NCBI RefSeq assembly: GCF_003044065.1
Contig: NZ_PZJJ01000026.1
Coordinates: 1-45,313, forward strand
Source: Alkalicoccus saliphilus
GTDB lineage: Bacteria > Bacillota > Bacilli > Bacillales > Salisediminibacteriaceae
Direction: 5' to 3'
DNA length: 45,313 nt
In this document: positions 16,795 to 24,975 of the stretch, piece by piece
Layout: each line of letters opens with the position of its first letter
How positions within the stretch are numbered: the first letter of the stretch is position 1
Position numbers and translations under genes: made by a program
Notes under the pieces: generated by a model
Told to the model about the DNA's origin: nothing
Seen by the model: the letters and a program-made list of their open reading frames with translations, nothing else
Databases searched by the model: none

Positions 16795-17472
16795 TCACGA
16801 ATGAATATAGCGCCTTTCCGGACGCCCGACATCGCCGTATTTTAAAAGAGCTTCGGCCTTTCCTTCGGCTGTTAAATATTCCAGGTATCGGCGTGCCGTG
16901 GAACGGCTGGCACCAATAGCTTCCCCGGCTTCTACAGCAGTCACTCCTTTTTCTCTTTTCAAAAGATCAAGAATCTGCTCGAGCGTAATCGGATCGATGC
17001 CTTTTGGGAGGTCTTCCTTCGCACCTCCTGCTGCAGGCAGCTGCAGCAGATGATCGATCTGCTGCTGAGAGATTTCTTCTTCGCCGTAAAGCATCGTCAG
17101 CCAGCGGGCTGCCCGGTAGAGACCCGCAGAGAGCCGCTCAAAGTCCACCGGCTTCAGCAGGTAGTCGACCGCTCCTCCAAGAAGCGCCCGCCGCACAATT
17201 TCCTGTTCCCGGGCAGCAGTCAGCATAATAACAGCCGCGTCCGGAAGTTTCTGCTGCAGCTCGTGAAACAGCTGCATTTCCTGCGTATCCGGGATATAAA
17301 CATCGAGCAGGACGATATGAATGGACTGCTGTTCGGCAGCGAGTTTTGCTTCAGCGGCCGTTTTGGCTGAGGCAGCTGTCTGGAAGCCGTCCAGGCTGTT
17401 TACGTATTTCTCTGTAATTTCCGCCACGCGGAAGTCATCTTCCACAATGAGCACATTAAGAGGAGGCCGCAT
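16795..17472 (-). CDS. citT: CitT/DcuR-type response regulator
   Basis: A 225-residue response regulator. The receiver domain has acidic residues E11, D12 and D13, phosphoacceptor D57 (VLLDVYIPD) and the conserved Lys in YLLKPVDF. The C-terminal helix-turn-helix (VTAVEAGEAIGASRSTARRYLEYL) is of the CitB/DcuR class. The gene overlaps the 3' end of the sensor kinase gene by 17 bp, so both are co-transcribed and probably translationally coupled. Its product should activate citM, encoded 130 bp downstream, when citrate or a related carboxylate is present. Confidence 0.9.
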   Translation of the reverse strand: MRPPLNVLIVEDDFRVAEITEKYVNSLDGFQTAASAKTAAEAKLAAEQQSIHIVLLDVYIPDTQEMQLFHELQQKLPDAAVIMLTAAREQEIVRRALLGGAVDYLLKPVDFERLSAGLYRAARWLTMLYGEEEISQQQIDHLLQLPAAGGAKEDLPKGIDPITLEQILDLLKREKGVTAVEAGEAIGASRSTARRYLEYLTAEGKAEALLKYGDVGRPERRYIHS

Positions 17473-19117
17473 GTTGTTTTTCTCCTTTCGGGATAGTAAT
17501 TACAAAGCAGGTACCTTCCGGCATCTGTTCGAGAAAAATCGTTCCGCCTGCTGCTTCGACCTGGGCTTTGGAAAGAGCAAGCCCGAAACCGTGACCGTCT
17601 TTTCCTTTCGTAGAGGTCCCCTGCTGAAATAAAGATTCCTGAACAGCTTCCGGGATTCCCGGACCGACGTCTTCAATTTCTACAAGAATATCCTTGCCTG
17701 CATCACTGAAGAAAACTTCAATGACCCGCTCACCGCGCGGAAGGTCCTGCATCGCTTCGATCGCATTATCGATCACGTTGCCGACAGCGGTAATAAGTGC
17801 CTGACGTACTTCGGGGGAAAGCTCTTCGGAAAGCTGGCTCGATTCATCAACTTCCAGCTTCACCCCGTTTTCGTGGGCGAGGTTCAGTTTGCCGAGAAGA
17901 ATGGCGCTGAGCATCGGATCTTTCACATTATGAATCAGCTGCCGGATCCAGTTTTTCTGATTGACACTTTCTTTTTGAATATACTGCATCGCCTGCTTTA
18001 CTTCTCCGAGCTGGAGAAGGCCGGAGATCGTATGCAGCTTGTTGGAAAACTCATGTGTCTGCGCGCGGAGACCTTCCGCATATTCCCGGACACGCGTCAA
18101 TTCATTTGTCAGTTTTTCAATCTCCGTTTTGTTCCGGAACGTGGAAACGGCGCCGATAAGTTTTTCTCCGTCGTACATTGGTACACGGTTCACAAGAACG
18201 ATGTGTGAGCCGATCACGAGTTCCTCGTCGTACTGGGCTGTTCCCTGCTCCAGTACTTCCGGGAGGCGGGAGTGGGGGAGGACTTCCTGGACGGGGCGGC
18301 CGATCCACTCATCGGTTTCCTTGATTTCTTCTTTGATAAGCTTTTGTGCCGCCTGATTCATCAGTGTAATACGTCCTTCCCGGTTCACGGCGATAATACC
18401 TTCATACGCTGACTGCAGCATCGTTTCTTTCTGAAGGAGCAGAAAGGAAATTTCCTCCGGTTCCAGCTGAAAGAGTCGGCGTTTAATATAGCGGGAGAGA
18501 AGCCACGCCCCGATAACACCGGCCCCGAGAATAAACAAAAGAGTCAGCAGAAGCTCATTCCGGTAGTCGTCGACAACCGACCGTACGTCCTCCATTAAGA
18601 AACCGACGGAAACAACGCCTACGATTTCGTTTTCATAGTAAAGCGGGGTCTTTCCACGGATGGAAGGACCGAGGGAGCCTTCTGCATGGGATATGTAGGA
18701 TTCACCGAGCTGCAGCGCCCGTTCATTATCTTCACCGACCATCCGTTCACCGAGCCGCTCGGGATCAGGATGGGAATAGCGGATTTCCTCCCGGTCACCG
18801 ACAACGATAAATTCTGCTTCCGAAGCTTCATGAATGGGGGAAATGTAGTTCTGCACGACGGCAGCATCGGGATTCCCGCCGCCGATTTCCGCTTGAATTT
18901 CGGGCATTTCCGCGACGCTTCGGGACATGCTGAGAGCACGCTCCCCCATCTGATCCTCGAGTGATTCAGCCATGAGCTGGTAAAAAAAGAGTCCGAGGGC
19001 TGTCAGGACGGCAGCAATCAGCACGGCCGTCATCAAAGCAATTTTCACAAGCAGACTGATCCGCTGCGGCGGACGGCTGATGTATTTTTTCATATCGTAC
19101 CGGCTGAGCCCTTCCAT
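17456..19117 (-). CDS. citS: CitS/DcuS-type sensor histidine kinase
   Basis: A 553-residue membrane sensor. TM1 is about 23-46 and TM2 about 189-208; between them lies an extracellular PDC/Cache sensor with the CitA/DcuS pattern IRYSHPDPERLG (112-123) and PLYYENEIVGVVSVGF (158-173). A cytoplasmic PAS domain (about 230-335) follows, then the dimerisation segment with H355 in THEFSNKLHTISGLLQL and a HATPase domain with VGNVIDNAIEA and GHGFGLAL. The ATG follows GGAGGGAGAACG. Citrate is the expected ligand because citM lies downstream; C4-dicarboxylates are possible. The kinase-first order with an overlapping regulator is normal for the family. Confidence 0.92.
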   Translation of the reverse strand: MEGLSRYDMKKYISRPPQRISLLVKIALMTAVLIAAVLTALGLFFYQLMAESLEDQMGERALSMSRSVAEMPEIQAEIGGGNPDAAVVQNYISPIHEASEAEFIVVGDREEIRYSHPDPERLGERMVGEDNERALQLGESYISHAEGSLGPSIRGKTPLYYENEIVGVVSVGFLMEDVRSVVDDYRNELLLTLLFILGAGVIGAWLLSRYIKRRLFQLEPEEISFLLLQKETMLQSAYEGIIAVNREGRITLMNQAAQKLIKEEIKETDEWIGRPVQEVLPHSRLPEVLEQGTAQYDEELVIGSHIVLVNRVPMYDGEKLIGAVSTFRNKTEIEKLTNELTRVREYAEGLRAQTHEFSNKLHTISGLLQLGEVKQAMQYIQKESVNQKNWIRQLIHNVKDPMLSAILLGKLNLAHENGVKLEVDESSQLSEELSPEVRQALITAVGNVIDNAIEAMQDLPRGERVIEVFFSDAGKDILVEIEDVGPGIPEAVQESLFQQGTSTKGKDGHGFGLALSKAQVEAAGGTIFLEQMPEGTCFVITIPKGEKQHAASS

Positions 19118-19203
19118 CGTTCTCCCTCCTCATCATTTACCGTTTATTATAACGCAGATTGGAAAAAAGACGGTACATAAGAAAATATTTCTGTGCGGAT
19201 GCA

Positions 19204-19237
19204 CAAAAAAAGACCCTGTCCTCCTGATTTGACAGGG
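19204..19237 (-). terminator. Terminator after the small membrane protein gene
   Basis: On the minus strand a 7-bp GC-rich stem (CCCTGTC/GACAGGG, 19214-19220 and 19231-19237) is followed by TCTTTTTTT. It lies just downstream of the stop codon at 19249. Confidence 0.65.
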
Positions 19238-19248
19238 GGCAGGGGAGG

Positions 19249-19626
19249 TCAGGAAAGCTGGGTAATTCCGAAAACAAGAGCACTGACAATAACAATTGTA
19301 TCCAAAGCAGTGAGTGCCGCCCGTTTCGGTTCTGTGCTGTGGTTCAGCTCAAAATAAATACGGGAAGCGCCGTCCACCATAATCAGTACGACAAGAACCA
19401 TCAGAACAATTGGAAGAAGCGTAATATTGAAAATCGTATAAAGAAAAAAAACTACAAGCAGCAAGTAACAGGCACTGAGAATAACGCGGATTTTCTGGTG
19501 CAGAGGAGTAACTGCCTCTTCGAAAAACCCGGAGTCCATTTCCCGGATACCAAACAGCTGCTTAACACCTGCGCGGAGGAGGAGCCATGTGCCGGTCAGA
19601 ATTGCTATAAGAAAAATAATAAACAT
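19249..19626 (-). CDS. Small membrane protein (DUF4181-like)
   Basis: A 125-residue protein with about four hydrophobic segments: MFIIFLIAILTGTWLLL at the start, then two near 50-80 (ILSACYLLLVVFFLYTIF and LLPIVLMVLVVLIMV), and VIVSALVFGITQ at the end. The frame is open a further 50 codons upstream, but that text overlaps the next gene and AAAGGAGG lies before the ATG at 19626. The pattern resembles the Bacillus DUF4181 proteins in length and in the central GASRIYFELNHSTEPKRA region, a recollection I could not test. Function is unknown. It follows the GNAT gene on the same strand by 67 bp. Confidence 0.7.
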   Translation of the reverse strand: MFIIFLIAILTGTWLLLRAGVKQLFGIREMDSGFFEEAVTPLHQKIRVILSACYLLLVVFFLYTIFNITLLPIVLMVLVVLIMVDGASRIYFELNHSTEPKRAALTALDTIVIVSALVFGITQLS

Positions 19627-19693
19627 CGTACAACCTCCTTTGGCTGTCTTTTCCCGGATGGAGAAAATCGTAACCGGATTCGTAGAGATGTTC

Positions 19694-20155
19694 TCAGCCG
19701 GAAAGACGAAGCGAAAAAATTTCTTCCCCGTTTTCCGGATCGATCCGTCCTGGATTTTGGAAGCCGTGTTTTTCATAAAATGTTTTTGCTGCTTTGTTTT
19801 CTTCAGTAACGCTTAAAATAATTTCCCTGACCTTATAGTTTCGGCGGATATACTCAACGGCTGTCTTCAAAAAGGAACTTCCTAAGCCTTTTTCCTGAAA
19901 TTTTTCATCAAGCATGAAGCGGTCCAGCCAGATCCATCCTTCTTCTTTGTCTTCTGCTCCGATCATAATAAATCCGGCCGCATCTTTTCCTTGATAAAGA
20001 CCGAAACAGCGCCACTCGTGTTCTGTTTCGTAGATCGATTCAAGAATGGACACAGCATTGTTTTCAATAAAACGTTCCTGGTTTTCTTTTGGAGTGAGGG
20101 CTGTGATCTCCCTCCAGTTTTCGGCAGTTACAGGGTGCATCGTTAATTTTGTCAT
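19694..20155 (-). CDS. GNAT-family N-acetyltransferase (BltD/spermidine acetyltransferase-like)
   Basis: A 153-residue GCN5-related acetyltransferase. The acetyl-CoA loop is in FQEKGLGSSFLKTAVEYI (motif A, Q/RxxGxG form), preceded by WIWLDRFMLDEK. Motif B follows in NKAAKTFYEKHGFQ. The LDRFMLDE segment and overall length are like Bacillus BltD and related spermine/spermidine acetyltransferases, so a polyamine is a plausible acceptor. GGAG lies eight bases before the ATG. The gene is divergent from lacI, 203 bp away, and may be co-transcribed with the small membrane protein gene. Confidence 0.82.
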   Translation of the reverse strand: MTKLTMHPVTAENWREITALTPKENQERFIENNAVSILESIYETEHEWRCFGLYQGKDAAGFIMIGAEDKEEGWIWLDRFMLDEKFQEKGLGSSFLKTAVEYIRRNYKVREIILSVTEENKAAKTFYEKHGFQNPGRIDPENGEEIFSLRLSG

Positions 20156-20287
20156 TCAGGAAGCTCCATTTCTCTTGAACTTTTTTAAGCATTTTAACAA
20201 ATCAAGTATTAGTAATATATCAAATATGTAGTTTTTCTACTTTATTTCAAAAGAGGGGAGAAATAAAATCAATAGAAAAAATAACTA

Positions 20288-20316
20288 TTGCAAGCCCTTA
20301 CATAATAAGTTATAGT
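20288..20316 (+). promoter_or_regulatory. Predicted promoter of the lacI-type gene
   Basis: TTGCAA at 20288-20293 and TATAGT at 20311-20316 are separated by exactly 17 bp. Transcription would start near 20323, just before the operator at 20332-20345, so the regulator can block its own elongation. Confidence 0.65.
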
Positions 20317-20331
20317 TTGTCTAATACAAAC

Positions 20332-20345
20332 CCGAAACGTTTTGG
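20332..20345. promoter_or_regulatory. LacI-type operator O1 (CCGAAACGTTTTGG)
   Basis: A near-perfect 14-bp palindrome with the central CG typical of LacI/GalR-family operators, 13 bp before the lacI start and touching its ribosome binding site. The same motif occurs twice before the debranching enzyme gene, which links it to this local regulator. Confidence 0.75.
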
Positions 20346-20358
20346 AAAGGAGTGAGTC

Positions 20359-21375
20359 ATGGCTACTATAAAAGATATAGCAAAAGAAGCGGGCGTTTCT
20401 GTTACTACTGTTTCCCGTGCATTAAACGGATATTCTGATGTGAGTGCTGGTACGAGAAAATTGATAGAAAAAACTGCTCAGGAATTAAATTACAGTCCCA
20501 ACACTTTGGCTCGCAGTTTAGTAATGAATAAGTCCAGAACCATAGGGCTGCTGGTTTCTGAATTAAACCGCTCTGGAGCAAAAGATATGTTCACTTACGA
20601 AGTAATGTGCGGTATCAACGACTCTGCTGCGGATGAAGGTTACGATCTAGTGCTTTTTAGTACTAATACAGTAAAACAAAAACAAAAAAGCTATACTCAA
20701 CTGTGCCGTGAAAGGCAGGTTGAAGGGGTAATAATGCAGGGGATAAAAATGGATGATCCTTATATTAAGGAAGTAATAGAAAGTAACATCCCCTGCGTTT
20801 TTGTAGACGTAGAAGTAGAAGGAGAAAATGTAGGTTATGTGACGACTGATAATATTTTTGGGGCGCAGATAGCTGTAAAACACTTAATAAACCTCGGGCA
20901 CAGAAACATTGCAATGATGAACGGCCATGACCAGGCTCATGTCAGTGCAAAACGGAGAAAAGGTTATGAAAGAGAATTAATAGAAGCAGATATTGCAGTC
21001 CAGGAGGAATATATAATAAATGGAGAATTCCTCGAACCGGTGGCTGAAACGAAAGCTTACCGTTTTCTTGAGAAGAACAAACATATAACAGCTGTTTTTT
21101 GTGCCAGTGATCTCATGGCTCTGGGTGTAATGAAGGCAGCAACTAGGTTAGGCTTGAAAATTCCAGAAGATTTGTCGATAGTAGGATTCGATAATATCGT
21201 TTTATCAGAATATACCTCACCACAGTTAACCACCATAGGACAGGATAAATATCAAATGGGATATGAAGCTGCGAAAATGTTGACTTCTATGCTGACTAAT
21301 AGAATCCCAACCCAGAAAATAGCTACTTTAGATAATAGTTTAATTATAAGAGGAACTACTGCTCCACCTAAATAG
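20359..21375 (+). CDS. LacI/GalR-family transcriptional repressor
   Basis: A 338-residue LacI-family regulator. Residues 1-56 are the helix-turn-helix and hinge (IKDIAKEAGVSVTTVSRALNG, then SPNTLARSL), and 60-335 form the periplasmic-binding-protein-like sugar sensor with the usual GFDNIVLSEYTSPQLTTI segment. The start has AAAGGAG. Three copies of one palindrome (20332, 21399, 21420) lie before this gene and the next, so it probably represses itself and the adjoining sugar operon until a sugar inducer binds. The small number of palindromes and their locality suggest a dedicated regulator rather than CcpA. Inducer unknown; an alpha-glucoside is likely from the neighbours. Confidence 0.93.
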   Translation: MATIKDIAKEAGVSVTTVSRALNGYSDVSAGTRKLIEKTAQELNYSPNTLARSLVMNKSRTIGLLVSELNRSGAKDMFTYEVMCGINDSAADEGYDLVLFSTNTVKQKQKSYTQLCRERQVEGVIMQGIKMDDPYIKEVIESNIPCVFVDVEVEGENVGYVTTDNIFGAQIAVKHLINLGHRNIAMMNGHDQAHVSAKRRKGYERELIEADIAVQEEYIINGEFLEPVAETKAYRFLEKNKHITAVFCASDLMALGVMKAATRLGLKIPEDLSIVGFDNIVLSEYTSPQLTTIGQDKYQMGYEAAKMLTSMLTNRIPTQKIATLDNSLIIRGTTAPPK

Positions 21376-21398
21376 GGAGCATCCTTTTTTACAATAAT

Positions 21399-21412
21399 CC
21401 GAAACGTTTCGG
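21399..21412. promoter_or_regulatory. LacI-type operator O2 (perfect palindrome)
   Basis: CCGAAACGTTTCGG is a perfect 14-bp palindrome 47 bp before the debranching enzyme start. A possible -35 box (TTTACA, 21388-21393) lies just upstream, so the site would overlap the promoter spacer. It is the strongest of the three operators. Confidence 0.8.
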
Positions 21413-21419
21413 TATTTGT

Positions 21420-21433
21420 TCGGAACGTTTTGG
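21420..21433. promoter_or_regulatory. LacI-type operator O3
   Basis: TCGGAACGTTTTGG repeats the operator motif with two changes from the perfect palindrome. Its centre is 21 bp from that of O2, two helical turns, so two dimers would sit on the same face of the DNA. Confidence 0.7.
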
Positions 21434-21458
21434 TTAATAAAATTGCTGGAGGTTGACA

Positions 21459-23567
21459 ATGAATTATAGAGTAATCAAAGAAAATGATCTATTTTTTCTT
21501 ACAGATGAAAGTGGTGACATTCCTGAAAATCATCCTTATGGACCCGGTCTTTATACGAAAGATACAAGATTTTTAAGCAAATTCGATTTATTAATCAATA
21601 ATGAAAAACCCATTTTATTATCTTCCCAGGCAGATAAAAGTTATTACGCAGAGATGCTGCTTACTAACCCCCATATAGAAAAGGAAGGGGAAGTAGAATT
21701 ATGGCGTGAATCCATTGAAATAAAAAGAAAGAGATTTATCTACAAAGAGGTACTCTATGAAGAAATAATCGTTAAAAATTATAACCCCAAGCGCACTGCC
21801 TTTAACCTGAGTATACATCTTGACGCAGATTTTAAAGACATGTTCATTGTTAGAGGCTTTCAAAACGGAAAAACAGGAGTTAAAGAAAAAACAGATGTCA
21901 GCAGAGAAGGAATGAAACTAAATTACATAGGAGCCGATGAAGTAAAAAGAGAATTGAGCGTAAATTGGAATTTAGGACCTTCCCGAACTTCTTCTGAAGG
22001 CGATGTTTATTTTGATTTCAATTTGGAACATGACGAAGAAGCAACACTCGTTTTAAACATGGCGCCTTCCGTAAATCAGGAAAAACCTCAGATTCTGCCA
22101 TATGGGGAAGCGTTCAATGAATTAATGACCTCCTACGCAGCTTGGAACGAAACTCTTACCAAGGTGGAAACAAATCATAAACCTCTGCAGAAACTGGTCG
22201 ATAGAGGGCTTGGAGACATGAAAGTACTGCTCACTGATCTGGGATATGGAAAATTTCCTGTAGCAGGGCTTCCCTGGTTTGGGGTGCCGTTTGGCAGAGA
22301 CAGTCTTATCGCAGCGCTGCAGATGCTTCCTTTTAATCCTGAAGTGGCTGAAGGAACGCTTAAGACAATGGCTGCTCATCAAGGGACAAAGAAAGACAGC
22401 TGGCGGGATGAAGAGCCGGGTAAAATTATGCACGAAATGCGGTTTGGCGAATTAGCTAATACTGGACAGATTCCTTTTACACCATATTACGGCACAATTG
22501 ATGCCACTCCTCTCTTTTTAGTTTTACTCGGTGAGTATTTAAAGTGGACAGGAAACTTCAGCTTATTCACAGAGCTTGAAGAAAATGTAGAAAACGCTCT
22601 GACGTGGATTAATCAGTATGGAGACCGCGATGGAGACGAATTTGTAGAGTATCATCAGGAAGCTTCTAAAGGTATTGCCAATCAAGGCTGGAAGGATTCC
22701 GGGGACTCCATGGTGCACCGTAATGGAGATCTGGCAGAAACCCCAATTGCCTTGTCTGAAGTACAGGGATATGTATATCACGCTAAGCAAAGCATGGCAG
22801 AAGTCTACCATTTACTGGACAAAGAAGATAAAGCAGCAGGTTTAAAAAAACAAGCTCAGGAACTGGAGAGAAAATTCGAGGAAAGTTTCTGGATGGAAGA
22901 TCAACAGTACTATGCCCTGGCTTTGGATAAAGAAAAAGAACAGGTAGGTACGATTACTTCCAACCCTGGACACGTTCTTTTTTCTGAAATGCTCAGTAAA
23001 GAGAAAGCTGAAATCGTAAGTGAAAGGCTTGTTTCTAAAAAGATGTTTTCCGGTTATGGGATTCGAACGATGGCTGAAGAAGAGGCTGGGTATAATCCAA
23101 TGAGTTACCACAATGGAACTGTATGGCCGCATGATAACAGCTTGATCATTTTAGGAATGAGTAAAACAAAAAATCAACGGCAGGCAGTTAAAGCGATGGA
23201 GGGATTAATAAACTCATCTTTCCATTTTGAGTATGACCGCCTGCCGGAATTGTTCTGTGGATACAATTCAGAAAAGCCGGTAATCGCCTATCCAGTAGCT
23301 TGTTCACCTCAAGCCTGGGCTGCAGGCACACCTCTTCTATTCGTTCAATCCATACTAGGGCTGTTCCCGGATGCCTTAAAGAAGCAAATAACGATCAATC
23401 CTATGCTCCCGAAAAATGTAGATTACTTAAAGGTTGAAAACATGAAAATCCATAAAGGCACACTGGATTTAGTCGTTCGACGTACTGAAGAAAGATGTGA
23501 AACGGAAGTACTGAAAAACACCACAGGTTGTGAAACTGTCATGAATGATCAAATTGTCAAAAATTAA
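21459..23567 (+). CDS. Glycogen-debranching-like glucosidase (GDE_N_bis + GDE_C)
   Basis: A 702-residue protein of the amylo-alpha-1,6-glucosidase-like family. The N-terminal beta-rich domain (about 1-225) begins NDLFFLTDESGDIP and YTKDTRFLSKFDL, the pattern of GDE_N_bis. The (alpha/alpha)6 catalytic domain (about 245-690) has FGRDSLIAAL, GWKDSGDSMVHRNGDLAETPIAL near 408, and NGTVWPHDNSLI near 551. There is no signal peptide, so it acts inside the cell on an imported sugar. The ATG at 21459 follows GGAGG; a TTG two codons before it is less likely. It heads the operon with an ABC importer under paired LacI operators. Related proteins debranch glucans, but with a small-sugar importer the substrate could be an oligosaccharide or a glucosylated solute. 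Confidence 0.8.
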   Translation: MNYRVIKENDLFFLTDESGDIPENHPYGPGLYTKDTRFLSKFDLLINNEKPILLSSQADKSYYAEMLLTNPHIEKEGEVELWRESIEIKRKRFIYKEVLYEEIIVKNYNPKRTAFNLSIHLDADFKDMFIVRGFQNGKTGVKEKTDVSREGMKLNYIGADEVKRELSVNWNLGPSRTSSEGDVYFDFNLEHDEEATLVLNMAPSVNQEKPQILPYGEAFNELMTSYAAWNETLTKVETNHKPLQKLVDRGLGDMKVLLTDLGYGKFPVAGLPWFGVPFGRDSLIAALQMLPFNPEVAEGTLKTMAAHQGTKKDSWRDEEPGKIMHEMRFGELANTGQIPFTPYYGTIDATPLFLVLLGEYLKWTGNFSLFTELEENVENALTWINQYGDRDGDEFVEYHQEASKGIANQGWKDSGDSMVHRNGDLAETPIALSEVQGYVYHAKQSMAEVYHLLDKEDKAAGLKKQAQELERKFEESFWMEDQQYYALALDKEKEQVGTITSNPGHVLFSEMLSKEKAEIVSERLVSKKMFSGYGIRTMAEEEAGYNPMSYHNGTVWPHDNSLIILGMSKTKNQRQAVKAMEGLINSSFHFEYDRLPELFCGYNSEKPVIAYPVACSPQAWAAGTPLLFVQSILGLFPDALKKQITINPMLPKNVDYLKVENMKIHKGTLDLVVRRTEERCETEVLKNTTGCETVMNDQIVKN

Positions 23568-23597
23568 AAGCATTTAAATCAGAAAGGGGCAGTGAAA

Positions 23598-24884
23598 ATG
23601 AAAAAGACTACTTTAAGAAAGAGTATGGGGATTACCGCTTTTCTACTATCAGGAGTCGTTCTTACAGCTTGCGGAGGCAATAATGGGAACTCAAATGGGG
23701 AAAGTACTGCAGAAAGTAATAACGGAAGTTCGGGGGACCAGGAAGAAGTAACAGTACGTCTAACAGGATGGCAGTCTTCTCCTACAGAGCAGCGTTATTT
23801 TGAAGAAACAATAGATGCTTTTGAAGAAGCAAATCCTCACATTAACGTAGAAGTGGATACAATTGCTGATCAGTATATGGATGTGCTTAGAACCCGCCTT
23901 ATTGGAGGAGAAGCGGCAGATGTCTTTTTCCTGGACGCTTTCGAAGCTCCTGGCCTTATTGAGGCAGGAGTAGTGGAACCGCTTGATGATTACGTAACTG
24001 ACGAATTTAACATTGATGATTTTGAAGATCCTCTAATTGATGCCTTCAGAAGAGAAGACCAATTGTGGGGGCTTCCTAAAGATACTTCCACTCTGGCTCT
24101 TTTTTATAACAAAGAGCACTTTGAAGAGGCAGGGATTGAGTCACCGCCTGAAACGTGGGAAGAAATGGAGGAAACTGCAGAAGAGCTGACTACTGGAGAC
24201 AGGTACGGTTTCGGGATTGTTACAGATCTTGCACGCCTGCATTTTATAGCAGAATCACAGGGAGGGGAAGTAGCTGTTGACAATCAGGCTAACTTTACCG
24301 ACCCGGATGTAATAAATGCTCTGCAGCCGATAATTGATATGAGAAATGAAAAAGAAATTGGGGCCTCTCCGGCCGATGTAGGAGCTGAGTGGGGAGGAGA
24401 TATGTTCGGTACAGAGCGGGCTTCGATGATTATTGAAGGTAACTGGATGATAGAGTTTATGGAAGATGCTTTTCCTGAAGTGGATTATGGGGTAGTGGAG
24501 ATTCCGAAAATAGAAGAAGAACGTTCTACTATGGCTTACACGGTATCTTATTCTATGAACGCTGCATCAGAGAAGAAAGAAGAAGCGTGGCAGCTGATTG
24601 AATTTCTTACTGGAGAAGAAGGAATGGAAACTTGGACTTCAAGCGGACTTGCCCTGCCTTCCCGCCAGTCGGTAGCTGAAAGTTTGGACTATACAGATGA
24701 TGAAATTTATGCCCCATTTATGGAAGGGGCCAGTTACGCAACCGTATGGGCAGACGATACGAACCTTCCTATTATTAACTCTAACTTTGAAAACCAGTTT
24801 TCCAGTGCTTTTCTGGGTGATCAGAGTTTAGAAGAAGCAATGGAAGAAGCAGAGCGCACAGCAAATAATGAAATTCAGGATTAA
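23598..24884 (+). CDS. Sugar ABC transporter substrate-binding lipoprotein
   Basis: A 428-residue family 1 (MalE/UgpB-type) solute-binding protein. The signal peptide MKKTTLRKSMGITAFLLSGVVLTAC has lipobox LTAC with C25 lipidated. A Ser/Asn/Gly linker follows. The mature part has the fold markers VTVRLTGWQSS, GEAADVFFLDAF and WGLPKDTSTLALFYNKEHFEEAGI. A GTG two codons upstream lies too near the AGAAAGGGG site, so ATG 23598 is chosen. The mature protein is strongly acidic, as expected for a surface protein of a salt- or alkali-adapted species. It follows the debranching enzyme gene by 30 bp and a stem-loop separates it from the permeases. Confidence 0.93.
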   Translation: MKKTTLRKSMGITAFLLSGVVLTACGGNNGNSNGESTAESNNGSSGDQEEVTVRLTGWQSSPTEQRYFEETIDAFEEANPHINVEVDTIADQYMDVLRTRLIGGEAADVFFLDAFEAPGLIEAGVVEPLDDYVTDEFNIDDFEDPLIDAFRREDQLWGLPKDTSTLALFYNKEHFEEAGIESPPETWEEMEETAEELTTGDRYGFGIVTDLARLHFIAESQGGEVAVDNQANFTDPDVINALQPIIDMRNEKEIGASPADVGAEWGGDMFGTERASMIIEGNWMIEFMEDAFPEVDYGVVEIPKIEEERSTMAYTVSYSMNAASEKKEEAWQLIEFLTGEEGMETWTSSGLALPSRQSVAESLDYTDDEIYAPFMEGASYATVWADDTNLPIINSNFENQFSSAFLGDQSLEEAMEEAERTANNEIQD

Positions 24885-24900
24885 TTATTAAATAGTTAAA

Positions 24901-24934
24901 TAGGAATAGAAGGATTACTCTCCTTTTATTCCTA
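24901..24934 (+). promoter_or_regulatory. Intercistronic stem-loop after the binding-protein gene
   Basis: Two 14-nt arms (24901-24914 and 24921-24934) pair fully apart from one G-U wobble, with a 6-base loop. No T run follows, so it is unlikely to be a plain terminator. Stem-loops at this place often stabilise the upstream mRNA and give more binding protein than permease. Confidence 0.55.
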
Positions 24935-24975
24935 CTACATATATAAGTGGAAACAAATCGAAAGGGGTAAATAAA

